A stretch of DNA of 64,000 nucleotides from Inquilinus limosus_F (GCF_051487185.1 NZ_JAHVDK010000016.1:1-64000), one strand, 5' to 3'; shown: positions 50,790 through 61,954, counted from the stretch's first letter. Notes: generated by a model from the sequence alone, not told the origin. A program made the numbers and translations.

Positions 50790-51629
50790 ATGACGACCCT
50801 CGACATCGACCATCTGCGCTCCTGGATCGGCCGCGAGGAGGTGGCGGAGGACATCGTCACCGCCGATCTCGTCCGCAAGTTCCGGGCGATGCTCGATCTC
50901 CCGGCCGATCCGCCGCGGACCGGGGACGTCGCCCCGCGCCTCCTGCATTTCTGCCTGGCCCAGCCCGCCGCGCCGACCGCCGCGCTCGGCCCCGACGGCC
51001 ATCCGCAGCGTGGCGGATTCCTGCCGCCGGTCCCGCTGCCGCGCCGGATGTGGGCGGGCGGCAGGGTGACCTTCCACGATGACCTTCGAGTCGGCGACAG
51101 CGTGCGGCGCATCTCCCGCATCGCCGATGTCGCGGCCAAGGAAGGCCGCACCGGCCTGCTCTGCTTCGTCACGGTCGACCACGCCATCGAGGCGCACGGC
51201 CGGCCCGTGCTGCGGGAACGGCAGGACATCGTCTATCGCGGCCTCGACGGCGGGGCGAAGACGGCGCCTGCCCCAGCAGAGCCCGGCCGCCACCGCCGCC
51301 GCATCGAGCCCTCCCCGCCCCTGCTCTTCCGCTACTCCGCCCTGACCTTCAACGGGCACCGCATCCACTACGACCGCCGCTACGTCACCGAGGTCGAAGG
51401 CTATCCCGGCCTGATCGTCCACGGGCCGCTGCAGGCGACGCTGCTGTTCAACTTCGCGGCGGAGCTGCGCGGCGCGCCGCCGACACGCTTCGCCTTCCGC
51501 AGCCTGTCGCCGCTGTTCGACGACGATGCTTTCCTCCTGCATGCCAGCGAAGACGGCGACGGGCTGAAGCTGTGGTCGGCCCGGGAGAACGGGCCGGTCG
51601 CGATGGCGGCGGAGGCCGGCTGGGCATGA
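50790..51629 (+). CDS. FAS1-like/MaoC-type acyl-CoA dehydratase (mesaconyl-CoA hydratase-like)
   Basis: 279 residues with two hot-dog-fold halves. The C-terminal half contains SALTFNGHRIHYDRRYVTEVEG and LIVHGPLQATLL, the classical MaoC hydratase motif. The order of an FAS1-like N-terminal domain and MaoC C-terminal half resembles mesaconyl-C4-CoA or itaconyl-CoA hydratases. ATG at 50790 has GGAGGAGC upstream. It has no obvious pathway partner in the window and is divergent from the sulfatase operon, so its coupling to that operon is unclear. Confidence 0.85.
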   Translation: MTTLDIDHLRSWIGREEVAEDIVTADLVRKFRAMLDLPADPPRTGDVAPRLLHFCLAQPAAPTAALGPDGHPQRGGFLPPVPLPRRMWAGGRVTFHDDLRVGDSVRRISRIADVAAKEGRTGLLCFVTVDHAIEAHGRPVLRERQDIVYRGLDGGAKTAPAPAEPGRHRRRIEPSPPLLFRYSALTFNGHRIHYDRRYVTEVEGYPGLIVHGPLQATLLFNFAAELRGAPPTRFAFRSLSPLFDDDAFLLHASEDGDGLKLWSARENGPVAMAAEAGWA

Positions 51630-51687
51630 CGGCACCACCGGCACAGAGCATCGGGAGCGGATCGGCCGGCGGCCGATCCGCGATCCC

Positions 51688-52455
51688 TCACCAGCAGACG
51701 AAGCCGCCGTCGACGATCAGGTCGATGCCGGTGCAGAAGGACGAGGCGGCGCTGGCCAGGAACACCGCAGGCCCCACCAGCTCGTCCACCGTCGCCATCC
51801 GGCCCATCGGCGTGTCGCGCTCGAAGATCTTGCGCTGCTCCGCCACCTCGGGCCGCAGGTTCATCGGCGTCAGCGTGTAGCCGGGGCTGATCGCGTTCAC
51901 CCGCAGGCAGCGATCGGCCCATTCCATCGCCAGGCTCTTGGTCAGGTGGATCACCCCGGCCTTGGAGGTGTTGTAATGCGCCTGCAGCAGGCCGCGGTTG
52001 ACGATCGAGCCCGACATCGAGGCGATGTTGACGATCGAGCCGCGGCGGCGCGGCAGCATCACCCGCGCCTCCGCCTGGGCCGAGAGGAAGACGCCGGTCA
52101 GGTTGATATCCAGCATGCGCTGCCACTGCGCCTCCGGCAGATCCTCCGCCGCCGTGGCGTTGGCGATACCGGCGCAGTTCAGCGCGACCGAGAGCGCCCC
52201 GAGCTGGGTTTCGACCGCGTCCACCGCGCGGGCCAGGTCGGCCGCCTGGGTCACGTCGCCGGCCAGGGTCAGCGCCCGGCGGCCCAGCGCCCGGATCCGC
52301 CCGGCGGTGTCGGCGAGGCCGGCCTCCGACGCCGGCAGGTCGAAACAGGCGACATCGGCGCCGGCCTCGGCCAGGCCGATCGCGATGCGCTGGCCGATGC
52401 CGCTGCCGGCGCCGGTGACGAAGGCGATCTGATCATCGAGCCGGAAGAGCTGCAC
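51688..52455 (-). CDS. SDR family oxidoreductase (polyol dehydrogenase-like)
   Basis: 255 residues. NAD motif TGAGSGIGQRIA, the serine in NIASMSGS, and the active-site YNTSK (Tyr-x-x-x-Lys) are present, with C-terminal CTGIDLIVDGGFV. GTG at 52455 with AGAGGA is chosen. It ends the ABC-kinase-transketolase operon after the ATPase gene (14-bp gap). Likely oxidises an imported polyol to a ketose for the FGGY kinase. Confidence 0.91.
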   Translation of the reverse strand: MQLFRLDDQIAFVTGAGSGIGQRIAIGLAEAGADVACFDLPASEAGLADTAGRIRALGRRALTLAGDVTQAADLARAVDAVETQLGALSVALNCAGIANATAAEDLPEAQWQRMLDINLTGVFLSAQAEARVMLPRRRGSIVNIASMSGSIVNRGLLQAHYNTSKAGVIHLTKSLAMEWADRCLRVNAISPGYTLTPMNLRPEVAEQRKIFERDTPMGRMATVDELVGPAVFLASAASSFCTGIDLIVDGGFVCW

Positions 52456-52469
52456 GTGGTCCTCTTGGT

Positions 52470-53986
<1,517 letters not shown>

Positions 53987-53987
<1 letters not shown>

Positions 53988-54916
53988 CAGGGGTGCTTCT
54001 CGATGAAGCCGGCGACGTTGTCCTTGGTGGTCAGCGTCGCCTGCTGCAGCTGCTCGGCCGGGACCTTCTTGCCGTCGGCCAGCTCGAGCGCCGACTGCAG
54101 CGCCAGCCGGCCCATCTGCTGGGTGGTCTGGGTCATGGTCGCGTCCAGCGTGCCGGCCTGCACCGCCTTGAGGCCGGCGACATCGCCGTCGAAGCCGAAG
54201 ATCCAGGCCTTGTGGTCGAGATTGGCGACCTTCACCGCCTGGGCGGCCCCCAGAGCCAGCGCGTCGGCCCGGCCGAAGAAGACCGAGATGGTCGGGTCGC
54301 GCTGCAGCATATCCTGGGCGATGTTGAAGCCCTCATCCTGCATCCACATGGTGCTGGCCTGCTTGGCCACCATCTTCAGCCCCGGGCACTTGGCCAGCGC
54401 CTCGTTGAAGCCCTTGTCGCGGTCCTGCTCCGGCGTGGTGCCGAGCTGGCCCTGGATGATGGCGACATTGCCCTGGCCGCCTGTCACCTTGCAGACGTGC
54501 TCGCCCAGCGTGCGGGCGGCGGCGACGCTGTCGGTAGCGATGAAGGTGTCGCCCGGCGCGTCGGCCGGGTTGCGGTCGACCGCGACCACCGGTATGCCGG
54601 CGGCCTTGGCCGCCTTCACCGGGACGCTGGCGGCGGTGGCGCCGGCCGGGATGTAGATCAGCGCGTCGATCTGCTGCGTGATCAGGTCCTGGATCTGGCT
54701 GACCTGGGTGGCGGAATCGCCCTTGGCGTCGACGGTGACGACCTTGATCCCCTGTTCCTGGGCCGCGGCCTCGACCGACTGCTTGATCTGATTGAAGAAG
54801 TCGGCCTGCAGGTTGGCGACGGCCAGGCCGATCACCTTGTCCTCGGCCCAGGCGCTGGAGCCGAGGGCGGTGCCGGCCAACAGCGCCAGGGCGGCGACGG
54901 CGATACGGGTCTTCAT
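53987..54916 (-). CDS. Sugar ABC transporter solute-binding protein (RbsB-like)
   Basis: 309 residues. A signal peptide (AVAALALLAGTALGSSAWA) precedes a periplasmic-binding fold typical of the ribose/xylose type (ANLQADFFNQIKQSVEAAA, then DALIYIPAGATAASVPV, then GFDGDVAGLKAVQAG). It binds a monosaccharide or polyol. It is positioned between permease and ATPase genes. The ligand would be the operon's carbon source, probably a pentitol or ketose. Confidence 0.93.
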
Positions 54917-54965
54917 GGGTCGGTCCTCTCCTGTTGCGACGGTCGTCCCGTCTTTGTGATCCCGG

Positions 54966-55946
54966 TCAGCGGTTGCGCCGGCCGAGGGTGTCGAAGGTGA
55001 CGGCGGCGGCGATCACGAGGCCGATCACCACCTGCTGCACGAAGGGCGAGACGCCGAGCAGGTTCAGGCCGTTGCGCAGCACGCCGATGATCAGGACGCC
55101 GACCACCGTGCCGCCGATGCTGCCGACGCCGCCCGACAGGCTGGCGCCGCCGATCACGACCGCGGCGATGGTGTCGAGCTCGTAGCCGAGGCCGGCGCTG
55201 GGCTGGGACGAGTCGAGCCGCGCCGCCAGCGCCATGCCTGCGATGCCGGCCAACGCCCCGGCCGCGGCATAGACCGCGATCGTCACCCGGCCGACATGGA
55301 TGCCGGCCAGGCGCGCCACCTCGCGGCTGCCGCCGATGGCGTAGAGATTGCGGCCGCTGGGCCGGAAGGTCAGGTACAGCCAGCTCGCCGCGACCAGCAC
55401 CAGGAACAGCGCCACAGTCAGCGACAGGAAGCCGAAATGGCGGATGATGGCGAGCGAGGTGAACCAGTCGGGGTAGCCGACGATCTGGGTGCCGTCGGTC
55501 AGGATGTTGGCCAGGCCGCGCGCCACCGACATCATGGTCAGGGTGGCGATGAAGGCGGGCAGCCGCGCCAGCGTGATCAGCAGGCCCGAGGCCAAGCCGC
55601 ACAGCGCGCCGGCGCCGATGCCCAGCAGCAGGGCCAGCGCCATCGGCAGCTCCATGTCGCGCGCCAGCCAGCCCATCACCATCATCGACAGCGCCAGGAC
55701 CGAGCCGACCGACAGGTCGATGCCGCCGATCACGATCACCGCGGTCATGCCGATGGCGAGGATGCCGAGCACCGTGACCTGGTCGAGCACGTTCAGCGCG
55801 TTGCGGACCGACAGGAAATGGTCCGAGGCGAAGGAGAAGATCACGCACAGCAGGACCAGGCCGATCAGCGGGCCCTGGGCGCCGCTGGTCAGGCTGATCC
55901 GCGGCAGGATCGTCCTGGGGGCCGGTTGGTCGATGCGCGCTTCCAT
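54966..55946 (-). CDS. Sugar ABC transporter permease (RbsC-like)
   Basis: 326 residues. The core CUT2 permease region (MTAVIVIGGIDLSVGSVLAL and GRNLYAIGGSREVARLAGI, then AAVVIGGASLSGGVGSIGGT) is intact. The ATG at 55946 follows AGAGGAC; a GTG 24 bases upstream is an alternative. It forms the membrane part of the importer and is 37 bp after the kinase gene. Confidence 0.92.
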   Translation of the reverse strand: MEARIDQPAPRTILPRISLTSGAQGPLIGLVLLCVIFSFASDHFLSVRNALNVLDQVTVLGILAIGMTAVIVIGGIDLSVGSVLALSMMVMGWLARDMELPMALALLLGIGAGALCGLASGLLITLARLPAFIATLTMMSVARGLANILTDGTQIVGYPDWFTSLAIIRHFGFLSLTVALFLVLVAASWLYLTFRPSGRNLYAIGGSREVARLAGIHVGRVTIAVYAAAGALAGIAGMALAARLDSSQPSAGLGYELDTIAAVVIGGASLSGGVGSIGGTVVGVLIIGVLRNGLNLLGVSPFVQQVVIGLVIAAAVTFDTLGRRNR

Positions 55947-55983
55947 CCCTGTCGTCCTCTTGCTGTTCACGAGGCGGGGCGGC

Positions 55984-57465
55984 TCAGCGCCCCGCCGCCT
56001 CCGGCGGCACCGCGCCCGAGGCGCGCCGCACCGCCCGCCGCCAGCCGTCCCGCGCCGCCCGGCGCCGGTCGGCCGGCATCGCCGGGGCGAAGCCGTGGCG
56101 CTCCCGCGGCAGCGCCGCGAGGTCGCCCCAGGACCAGATCCCGGCGCCGAGGCCGGCCAGATGCGCCGCGCCGAGCGCCGAGAGCTCGGCCGTATCCGAC
56201 CGCAGCACCTCGCAGCCGGCGAGATCGGCCAGGGCCTGCATCAGCACCGGGTTGCGGGTCGGGCCGCCGTCGACATGAAGCGTCCGGACCTGGCCGACGC
56301 TGCGGTCGATGGCCTCGACCACGTCTGCGATCTGGTGCGGGATCGATTCCAGCGCCGCGCGGGCGACCGCGGCGCGTCCGGTGCCGAGGGTGAAGCCAGC
56401 CAGGAGGCCGACCGCGTTCAGGTCCCACCAGGGTGCGCCGAGCCCGTTGAATCCCGGCACCAGGAACACGCCGTCGCCGGAGGCATTCGCCGCCAGATCC
56501 GCCAGCTCCTGGGTCGACAGGCCCAGCAGCTCCGCCGCCCAGCGCAGCGTCGACCCGGCGGAGCGGATATTGCCTTCGGCGGCCAGCGCCGGCCCGTCGA
56601 CCGACCAGGCGATGGTCAGGCACAGGCCGGGATCGAGCGTATCGGCGCGGTCGATCAGCGCCATGACCGAGGAGCCGGTGCCCATCGTCGCCTTGATCTG
56701 GCCGGGAACGAAGGCGCCGTGGGCGAACAGCGCGGCATGGGAATCGCCCAGCACCGCCGCGACCGGCACGCCGTCCGGCAGCGGGTCGAGGCCACGGACG
56801 GACGGGAACGGCCCAATCGAGGACACCACCCGCGGCAGCGCCGCCTCGAGCACGCCGAACAAGTCCATCAGATCGGGGTCCCAGGCGGCGCGGCAGACGT
56901 CCAGCAGCTGGGTGCGCGAGGCGTTGCCGGCCTCGGTCACCGCCTCGCCGCCGAAGCGGCTGAGCAGCCAGGCGTCGACGGTGCCGAGGCAGATATCCCC
57001 GGACTTCGCGCGGATGCGGTCCGGGTCGAGGCTGTCGAGCAGCCACTTCGCCTTGGCCGCCGAGAACATCGGGTCGAGCGGCAGGCCGCTGCGCTCGCGC
57101 GCCAGCCGCTCGGAATCGGGCGAGCGCAGCGCCTCGCACAGCGCGCCGGTGCGCTGGTCCTGCCAGCTGATCAGCGGCGACAGCGCCTCGCCGGTCCGGC
57201 GGTCCCACATCAGCAGGGATTCGCGCTGGGTGCTGAAGCCGACCGCGGCGACCGCCTTCGGATCCTGCCCCTCCAGGCAGGCGGCCACGGCCGCGCGGAC
57301 GCTGTCCCAGATCGCCATCGGATCCTGCTCGACCCAGCCGGGCCGGGGATGCATCTCGCCCAAGGGCGCCGCGCCGCGCGCCGCCACCACGCCCGCGGCA
57401 TCGACCAGCAGCGCCTTGGTGGAGCTGGTGCCCTGGTCGATGGCGAGGAGCAGCGGCGCCGGCAT
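55984..57465 (-). CDS. FGGY family carbohydrate kinase
   Basis: 493 residues. N-terminal phosphate motif AIDQGTSSTKALLVD, then STQRESLLMWDRRTGEALSPLISWQDQRT, which resembles glycerol kinase, and the adenosine motif VDGGPTRNPVLMQALADL. Family members phosphorylate glycerol, ketopentoses or polyols; with transketolase and SDR neighbours a ketose kinase is likelier than glycerol kinase. It follows the transketolase C-terminal gene by 3 bp. Confidence 0.92.
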   Translation of the reverse strand: MPAPLLLAIDQGTSSTKALLVDAAGVVAARGAAPLGEMHPRPGWVEQDPMAIWDSVRAAVAACLEGQDPKAVAAVGFSTQRESLLMWDRRTGEALSPLISWQDQRTGALCEALRSPDSERLARERSGLPLDPMFSAAKAKWLLDSLDPDRIRAKSGDICLGTVDAWLLSRFGGEAVTEAGNASRTQLLDVCRAAWDPDLMDLFGVLEAALPRVVSSIGPFPSVRGLDPLPDGVPVAAVLGDSHAALFAHGAFVPGQIKATMGTGSSVMALIDRADTLDPGLCLTIAWSVDGPALAAEGNIRSAGSTLRWAAELLGLSTQELADLAANASGDGVFLVPGFNGLGAPWWDLNAVGLLAGFTLGTGRAAVARAALESIPHQIADVVEAIDRSVGQVRTLHVDGGPTRNPVLMQALADLAGCEVLRSDTAELSALGAAHLAGLGAGIWSWGDLAALPRERHGFAPAMPADRRRAARDGWRRAVRRASGAVPPEAAGR

Positions 57466-57468
57466 GGC

Positions 57469-58419
57469 TCAGCCCACCAGCTCGCGGGCAGCGGCGGCGA
57501 TGCCGGCCGGGTTCAGCCCGAAATGATCCAGCAGGAAGGCGGTGTCGCCGGTCGGGGCGAAGCCGGTGACGCCGAGGATGCGCATCGGCACCGGATGCGC
57601 CTGCGACACGACCTCGGCCACGGCACCGCCCAGGCCGCCCTGCACCACCGCCTCCTCGACGGTGACGATGCGGCCGGTCTCGGCCGCCGCGCGCAGCAAC
57701 GGCTCGGGGTCCAGCGGCTTGAGTGTGGCGACGTTCAGCACGCGGGCCTCAACCCCCTCCCCCGCCAGAAGCTCCGCCGCCGCCAGCGCCCGCGACACCA
57801 TGGTGCCGGTCGCCACCAGCGTGACGTCGCCGCCGTCGCGCAGCTGCTGTGTCGCGCCCTCGCCGAACGCGGCGCCGGGTGGCGTCACCTCCGGCACCGG
57901 GAAGCGGCCGATGCGCAGGAAGACCGGGCGGCCGGCGCCCGCGGCCCAGCGCACTGCCGCGCGGGTCTGGGCCGGGTCGGCCGGCACCATCACCGTCAGC
58001 TCCGGAATCGCCCGGGTCCAGGCCAGATCCTCGATCGAATGATGGGTCGGCCCCAGCTCGCCATAGGCCATGCCCGGGCTCATACCGCACAGCACCATGT
58101 GGTGGTGGCTGTAGGCCGCATCGGCCTTGATCTGCTCCAGCGCCCGACCGGTCAGGAAGGGCGAGGCGGCGCAGACGAAGGGCACGAACCCGCCATTGGC
58201 CAGGCCGGCGGCGACCCCGACCATGGCCTGCTCGGCGATGCCGACATTGACCAGCCGGTCGGGGAATTCGGCGGCGAAGGCGGTGAGGTTGCTGGAGCCG
58301 ACGGAGTCGTTGCACACGGCGACGATACGGCGGTCGGTCCGCGCCAGCTCGATCAGCGTCTCGGCGAAGGCCTTGCGGCAGTCGAAGGTGCCGGCCTGGA
58401 CGACGATATCGGCGCTCAT
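57469..58419 (-). CDS. Transketolase, C-terminal subunit
   Basis: 316 residues, containing the pyrimidine-binding (FDCRKAFAETLIELARTDRRI, then LVNVGIAEQAMVGVAAGLANGG) and C-terminal transketolase domains. The glutamate in GIAEQAM is the catalytic residue. ATG at 58419 overlaps the stop of the N-terminal subunit gene in ATGA. Together with that gene it makes a split, dedicated transketolase for the operon. Confidence 0.93.
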   Translation of the reverse strand: MSADIVVQAGTFDCRKAFAETLIELARTDRRIVAVCNDSVGSSNLTAFAAEFPDRLVNVGIAEQAMVGVAAGLANGGFVPFVCAASPFLTGRALEQIKADAAYSHHHMVLCGMSPGMAYGELGPTHHSIEDLAWTRAIPELTVMVPADPAQTRAAVRWAAGAGRPVFLRIGRFPVPEVTPPGAAFGEGATQQLRDGGDVTLVATGTMVSRALAAAELLAGEGVEARVLNVATLKPLDPEPLLRAAAETGRIVTVEEAVVQGGLGGAVAEVVSQAHPVPMRILGVTGFAPTGDTAFLLDHFGLNPAGIAAAARELVG

Positions 58420-59297
58420 CCCGCCACCTCCGCCAGCGCCTGCTCGATCTGCGCCGGCGTCGGCACCTTGTGGTGCCACTCCACCCGGTCCTCCATGAAG
58501 GACACGCCCTTGCCTTTGATCGTGCGGGCGATGACGCAGCGCGGCTTGCCCGCCGGTGCCGCAGTGAAGGCCGACCACAGGGCGGCGTGATCGTGGCCGT
58601 CCAGCTCGACCACCTCCCAGCCGAAGGCGCGCCATTTGTCGGCCAGAGGCTCCAGCCGGTTGGTGTCCTCGGTGCGGGCGCCCTGCTGCAGCCGGTTGCG
58701 GTCGACAATGGCGGTCAGATTGTCGAGGCCGCGATGGCCGGCGGACATCGCCGCCTCCCAGTTGCTGCCCTCCTGCAGCTCGCCGTCGCCGAGCACGACG
58801 AAGGTGCGCCAGGGGGCGCCGGCCAGCCGCGCCGCGACGGCGCAGCCGACGCCGATCGGCAGGCCGTGGCCGAGCGGGCCGGTGTTCGCCTCCACCCCCG
58901 GCACCTTGCGCCGGTTCGGGTGGCCGTTCAGCACCGAGAGCGGCGCCATGAAGCTGCCGAGCAGATCCGCCGGGATGAAGCCGCGCAGCGCCAGCGTGCT
59001 GTAGAGCGCAGCGGCGCAGTGGCCCTTGCTGAGGATGAGGCGGTCGCGGTCGGGCCGGGCCGGATCGGCAGGATCGAGGTCGAGCACGCCGAAGAACAGC
59101 GTCGCCAGGATGTCGGTCACCGACAGGTCGCCGCCGACATGGCCGAGGCCGGCCTGGCCGATCATGCGCAGGACCGAGGCGCGGATCTCCGCCGCCGCCC
59201 CGGCCAGGAGGCGCGCCCGCTCGGCCCCGTCCGCCGCGGCGATCCGCGCCGCGTCGGGGACAGCGTCGATGGCGAATGGGGGCTTGGGGTCGAGCAC
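58416..59297 (-). CDS. Transketolase, N-terminal subunit (TPP-binding)
   Basis: 293 residues. The TPP-binding motif is GDGELQEGSNWEAAMSAGH and conserved histidines lie in GQAGLGHVGGDLS, LSKGHCAAALY and NTGPLGHGLPIG. GTG at 59297 follows GGAGGAGC. As first gene of the seven-gene minus-strand operon it lies downstream of an AT-rich palindrome and divergent from the SorC gene. It would rearrange the phosphorylated ketose produced by the FGGY kinase. Confidence 0.93.
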   Translation of the reverse strand: MLDPKPPFAIDAVPDAARIAAADGAERARLLAGAAAEIRASVLRMIGQAGLGHVGGDLSVTDILATLFFGVLDLDPADPARPDRDRLILSKGHCAAALYSTLALRGFIPADLLGSFMAPLSVLNGHPNRRKVPGVEANTGPLGHGLPIGVGCAVAARLAGAPWRTFVVLGDGELQEGSNWEAAMSAGHRGLDNLTAIVDRNRLQQGARTEDTNRLEPLADKWRAFGWEVVELDGHDHAALWSAFTAAPAGKPRCVIARTIKGKGVSFMEDRVEWHHKVPTPAQIEQALAEVAG

Positions 59298-59310
59298 CGC
59301 TCCTCCGGTT

Positions 59311-59324
59311 TGAATAATTATTCA
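59311..59324. promoter_or_regulatory. Perfect palindrome TGAATAATTATTCA, candidate SorC operator
   Basis: It lies 14 bp upstream of the transketolase start codon, so a bound protein would block transcription or the start. The half-site TGAATAAT occurs again at 59486-59493 beside the SorC gene. Both lie in AT-rich islands within the 261-bp divergent spacer, which otherwise shows no gene. Confidence 0.6.
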
Positions 59325-59485
59325 TAGTTAGATTTAAATTCATGCTAGCCATGAGTCGGAACCGCGTCAAGCCGATCGGCTCGACGGCGCGTCCTCGAGG
59401 CACCAGAGTGGAGGGTTGGGAGGAAATTCTGGGATATGGCGATGATAGCGCGCAGCTTCCGCTTGACCGGACGTCGGACAGCGTC

Positions 59486-59493
59486 TGAATAAT
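59486..59493. promoter_or_regulatory. TGAATAAT half-site near the SorC gene
   Basis: It repeats the half-site of the palindrome at 59311-59324, 65 bp before the ATG of the SorC gene at 59559. A second operator there would allow looping or autoregulation. Confidence 0.4.
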
Positions 59494-59558
59494 CAAATTA
59501 CTATGCATAAACTTTCGAATCAGCCGATCGCGCAACCCACCGTCAAGGCAGCGCACCG

Positions 59559-60533
59559 ATGAGCCGCGTCAACGAGCTTCGCCTGATCACCCGGGTGGCG
59601 CAGATGTATTACGTCGACGGGCTGAAGCAGTCCGACATCTCGCAGCGGCTGCACATCTCGCAGGCCACGATCTCTCGCCTGCTGAAGCGGGCCGAAGAGG
59701 AATCGATCGTCCGGATCACGATCAACGCGCCGCGCGGCACCTATGTCGACCTGGAGACCGGATTGCGCGACCGCTTCGGCCTGACCGAGGCGATCGTCGC
59801 CGAATGCGGCGAGGACCGCGAGGAATCGATCCTGGCCGGCATCGGCGACGCCGCGGCGCATTTCCTGGAGACCACGCTGGATCAGGGCGAGGTGATCGGC
59901 ATCTCGTCCTGGAGCGCGTCGTTGCTGCGCATGGTCGATGCCGTCAACCCGCTGAAGCGGGTGGCGGCGGATCGGGTGGTGCAGATGCTGGGCGGCATGG
60001 GCAACCCCGCGGTGCAGGGCCACGCCACACACCTGACCACCCGGCTCGCTCAGCTCACCGGGTCGCAGCCCCAGCTCCTCCCCGCCCCCGGCGTCGCCGG
60101 GTCGGCCTCGGCCAAGCGGGCGCTGCTGGCCGACCCCTATGTGCGGGCGACGATGGAGCAGTGGCGGCGCATCACCCTGGCGCTGGTCGGCATCGGCGCG
60201 GTCGAGCCGTCGAAGATGCTGGCCAACAGCGGCAACGTCTTCACCGGCGAGGAGCTGGAGGCGGTAGGCAGGGCCGGCGGCGTCGGCGACATCTGCCTGC
60301 GCTTCTTCGGCGCCTATGGCGCGCCGGTCCAGACGCCGCTGGACGACCGGGTGATCTCGATGTCGCTGGACGAGATCCGTGCCGTCCCCCGCGTCGTCGG
60401 CGTCGCCGGCGGCGCCCGCAAGGTGGCGGCGATCCGCGGCGCCCTCCTCGGCCGGCACATCAACATCCTGATCACCGACCGCTTCACGGCGGAAAAGCTG
60501 CTGGCCCAGTCCGACAGCGACTTCGCCCGCTGA
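59559..60533 (+). CDS. SorC/DeoR-type sugar-binding transcriptional regulator
   Basis: 324 residues. N-terminal HTH (VDGLKQSDISQRLHISQATISRLLKRAEE) and a C-terminal SorC sugar-phosphate domain (GISSWSASLLRMVDAV, and later GVAGGARKVAAIRGAL). Such proteins sense phosphorylated sugars. It is divergent from the transketolase operon, and the SDR gene is next (36-bp gap). It probably controls both units through the TGAATAAT-type sites. Confidence 0.93.
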   Translation: MSRVNELRLITRVAQMYYVDGLKQSDISQRLHISQATISRLLKRAEEESIVRITINAPRGTYVDLETGLRDRFGLTEAIVAECGEDREESILAGIGDAAAHFLETTLDQGEVIGISSWSASLLRMVDAVNPLKRVAADRVVQMLGGMGNPAVQGHATHLTTRLAQLTGSQPQLLPAPGVAGSASAKRALLADPYVRATMEQWRRITLALVGIGAVEPSKMLANSGNVFTGEELEAVGRAGGVGDICLRFFGAYGAPVQTPLDDRVISMSLDEIRAVPRVVGVAGGARKVAAIRGALLGRHINILITDRFTAEKLLAQSDSDFAR

Positions 60534-60569
60534 GTTTCCTCAAGAAAAAACCAATTCGGGAGAGAGCCC

Positions 60570-61352
60570 ATGCCCCGCTTCACCGACAAGACCGTCGTCA
60601 TCACCGGCGCCAGCCGCGGCATCGGCGCCGCCATCGCCCGCCGCTTCGCCGCCGAGGGCGCGTCCGTGCTGCTGGCCGCCAACGAGCCCGCCGTGGCCGA
60701 GACCGCGGCCCGGATCGAGGCGGATGGCGGCCGCACCGCGTCCTTCATCGCCGACGTCACCGACCCGGCCCAGGTCGCGGCCCTCTACGACGAGGCGGAA
60801 CGGCGCTTCGGTACGGTCGACATCTCGATCCAGAACGCCGGCGTCATCACCATCGCCCGGATCGAGGACATGACCGAGGCGGAATGGGACAAGGTTCTGG
60901 CGGTCAACACCAAGGGCGTCTTCCTGTGCTGCCAGGAGGCGATCCGCCGGATGCGCAAGCACGGCCGCGGCGGCCGGCTGATCAACACCGCCTCCGGCCA
61001 GGCGCGGCAGGGCTTCATCTTCACGCCGCACTATGCCGCCTCGAAATTCGGCGTGGTCGGGGTGACCCAGAGCCTGGCCAAGGAGGTGGCGAAGGAAGGC
61101 ATCACCGTGAACGCCTTCTGCCCCGGCATCATCGACACCGACATGTGGGCCTACAACGACACCGCCTGGGGCAAGCTGCTGGGCGACTACAAGCCGGGCG
61201 AGCTGATGGCGGAATGGGTGCGCGGTATCCCGATGGGCCGCGCCGGCACGGGCGAAGACGTGGCCGGCCTGGTCGCCTTCCTGGCCAGCGACGACGCCGC
61301 CTATATCACTGGCCAGACCATCAATGTCGATGGCGGCCTGATCATGTCGTAG
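60570..61352 (+). CDS. SDR family oxidoreductase
   Basis: 260 residues. TGASRGIGAAIA nucleotide motif, the NAG and YAASK (Tyr-x-x-x-Lys) catalytic elements, and the C-terminal TGQTINVDGGLIMS. It resembles polyol (sorbitol/ribitol-type) dehydrogenases. It follows the sorC gene with AGAGAGCCC before the ATG, in the same polyol locus. It may act on a different polyol or step from the SDR at 51688. Confidence 0.92.
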   Translation: MPRFTDKTVVITGASRGIGAAIARRFAAEGASVLLAANEPAVAETAARIEADGGRTASFIADVTDPAQVAALYDEAERRFGTVDISIQNAGVITIARIEDMTEAEWDKVLAVNTKGVFLCCQEAIRRMRKHGRGGRLINTASGQARQGFIFTPHYAASKFGVVGVTQSLAKEVAKEGITVNAFCPGIIDTDMWAYNDTAWGKLLGDYKPGELMAEWVRGIPMGRAGTGEDVAGLVAFLASDDAAYITGQTINVDGGLIMS

Positions 61353-61435
61353 CGGCGAACGGCAGGCAGCAGTTCCGGCGGAGAGGCCGAAGGCCACGTC
61401 GCCGCCCCACACTCGGCCGAGATCCCTGCGGCAGG

Positions 61436-61954
61436 TCAATCCGCGCCGCGGGCTGCATCTTCGAGTTGCTCCCGCACGGCCTGGGCAAAGCTTCGGGGGA
61501 CGAACAGTTCGAACGCATCCGGCGCGTCCCTGACCAGCAGGATCGGAACCCGATGGATCGAGGTCTGCGCCGCCCGGGACGGCGACAGGGCCGGCGCGTC
61601 CCAGTCGAGCGCGACGCAGCGGGCGAGAACATCCCGGGCCGTGTGCCCGAACAGCCGAAACCGCCGCCGGCCATGGCTCAGCGAGACCAACGCCGCGTCG
61701 GCCATTCCGGTCGGCCCGCAGGTTCCGGACGGCGCATCGTCGACGAGCCACAGCCGCGCCGGGGCGATCCGGATCGCACGCCGCACGCCGCGTTGTACCG
61801 TCTCGCCGACCACCCGCGGCATCGGGAGGCCGCAGAGGCCGGCCAGGCGGTCCTCGACCGAAGACTTAGAACCGGGCCAGCAATCGATCTGGGTCAGAGA
61901 CCAGCCCGTCATCTCCGCAAGCGCGACGGGCCCGGTGTCCAGGTCCTCAGCCAT
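61436..61954 (-). CDS. soxG: Sarcosine oxidase, gamma subunit
   Basis: 172 residues, the usual SoxG size, with the C-terminal HRVPILLVRDAPDAFELFVPRSFA segment and GETVQRGVRRAIRIAPARLWLV. It lies 3' of soxA with an 8-bp overlap, matching the soxBDAG order. SoxG is part of the heterotetrameric enzyme that demethylates sarcosine to glycine, supplying methylene-tetrahydrofolate. Confidence 0.9.
   Translation of the reverse strand: MAEDLDTGPVALAEMTGWSLTQIDCWPGSKSSVEDRLAGLCGLPMPRVVGETVQRGVRRAIRIAPARLWLVDDAPSGTCGPTGMADAALVSLSHGRRRFRLFGHTARDVLARCVALDWDAPALSPSRAAQTSIHRVPILLVRDAPDAFELFVPRSFAQAVREQLEDAARGAD

Noticed and set aside
55984..57465. Naming the FGGY kinase glpK
   Set aside because: It resembles glycerol kinase in one segment but is embedded in a transketolase/sugar-transport operon with no glpD or glpF, so the substrate is not settled.
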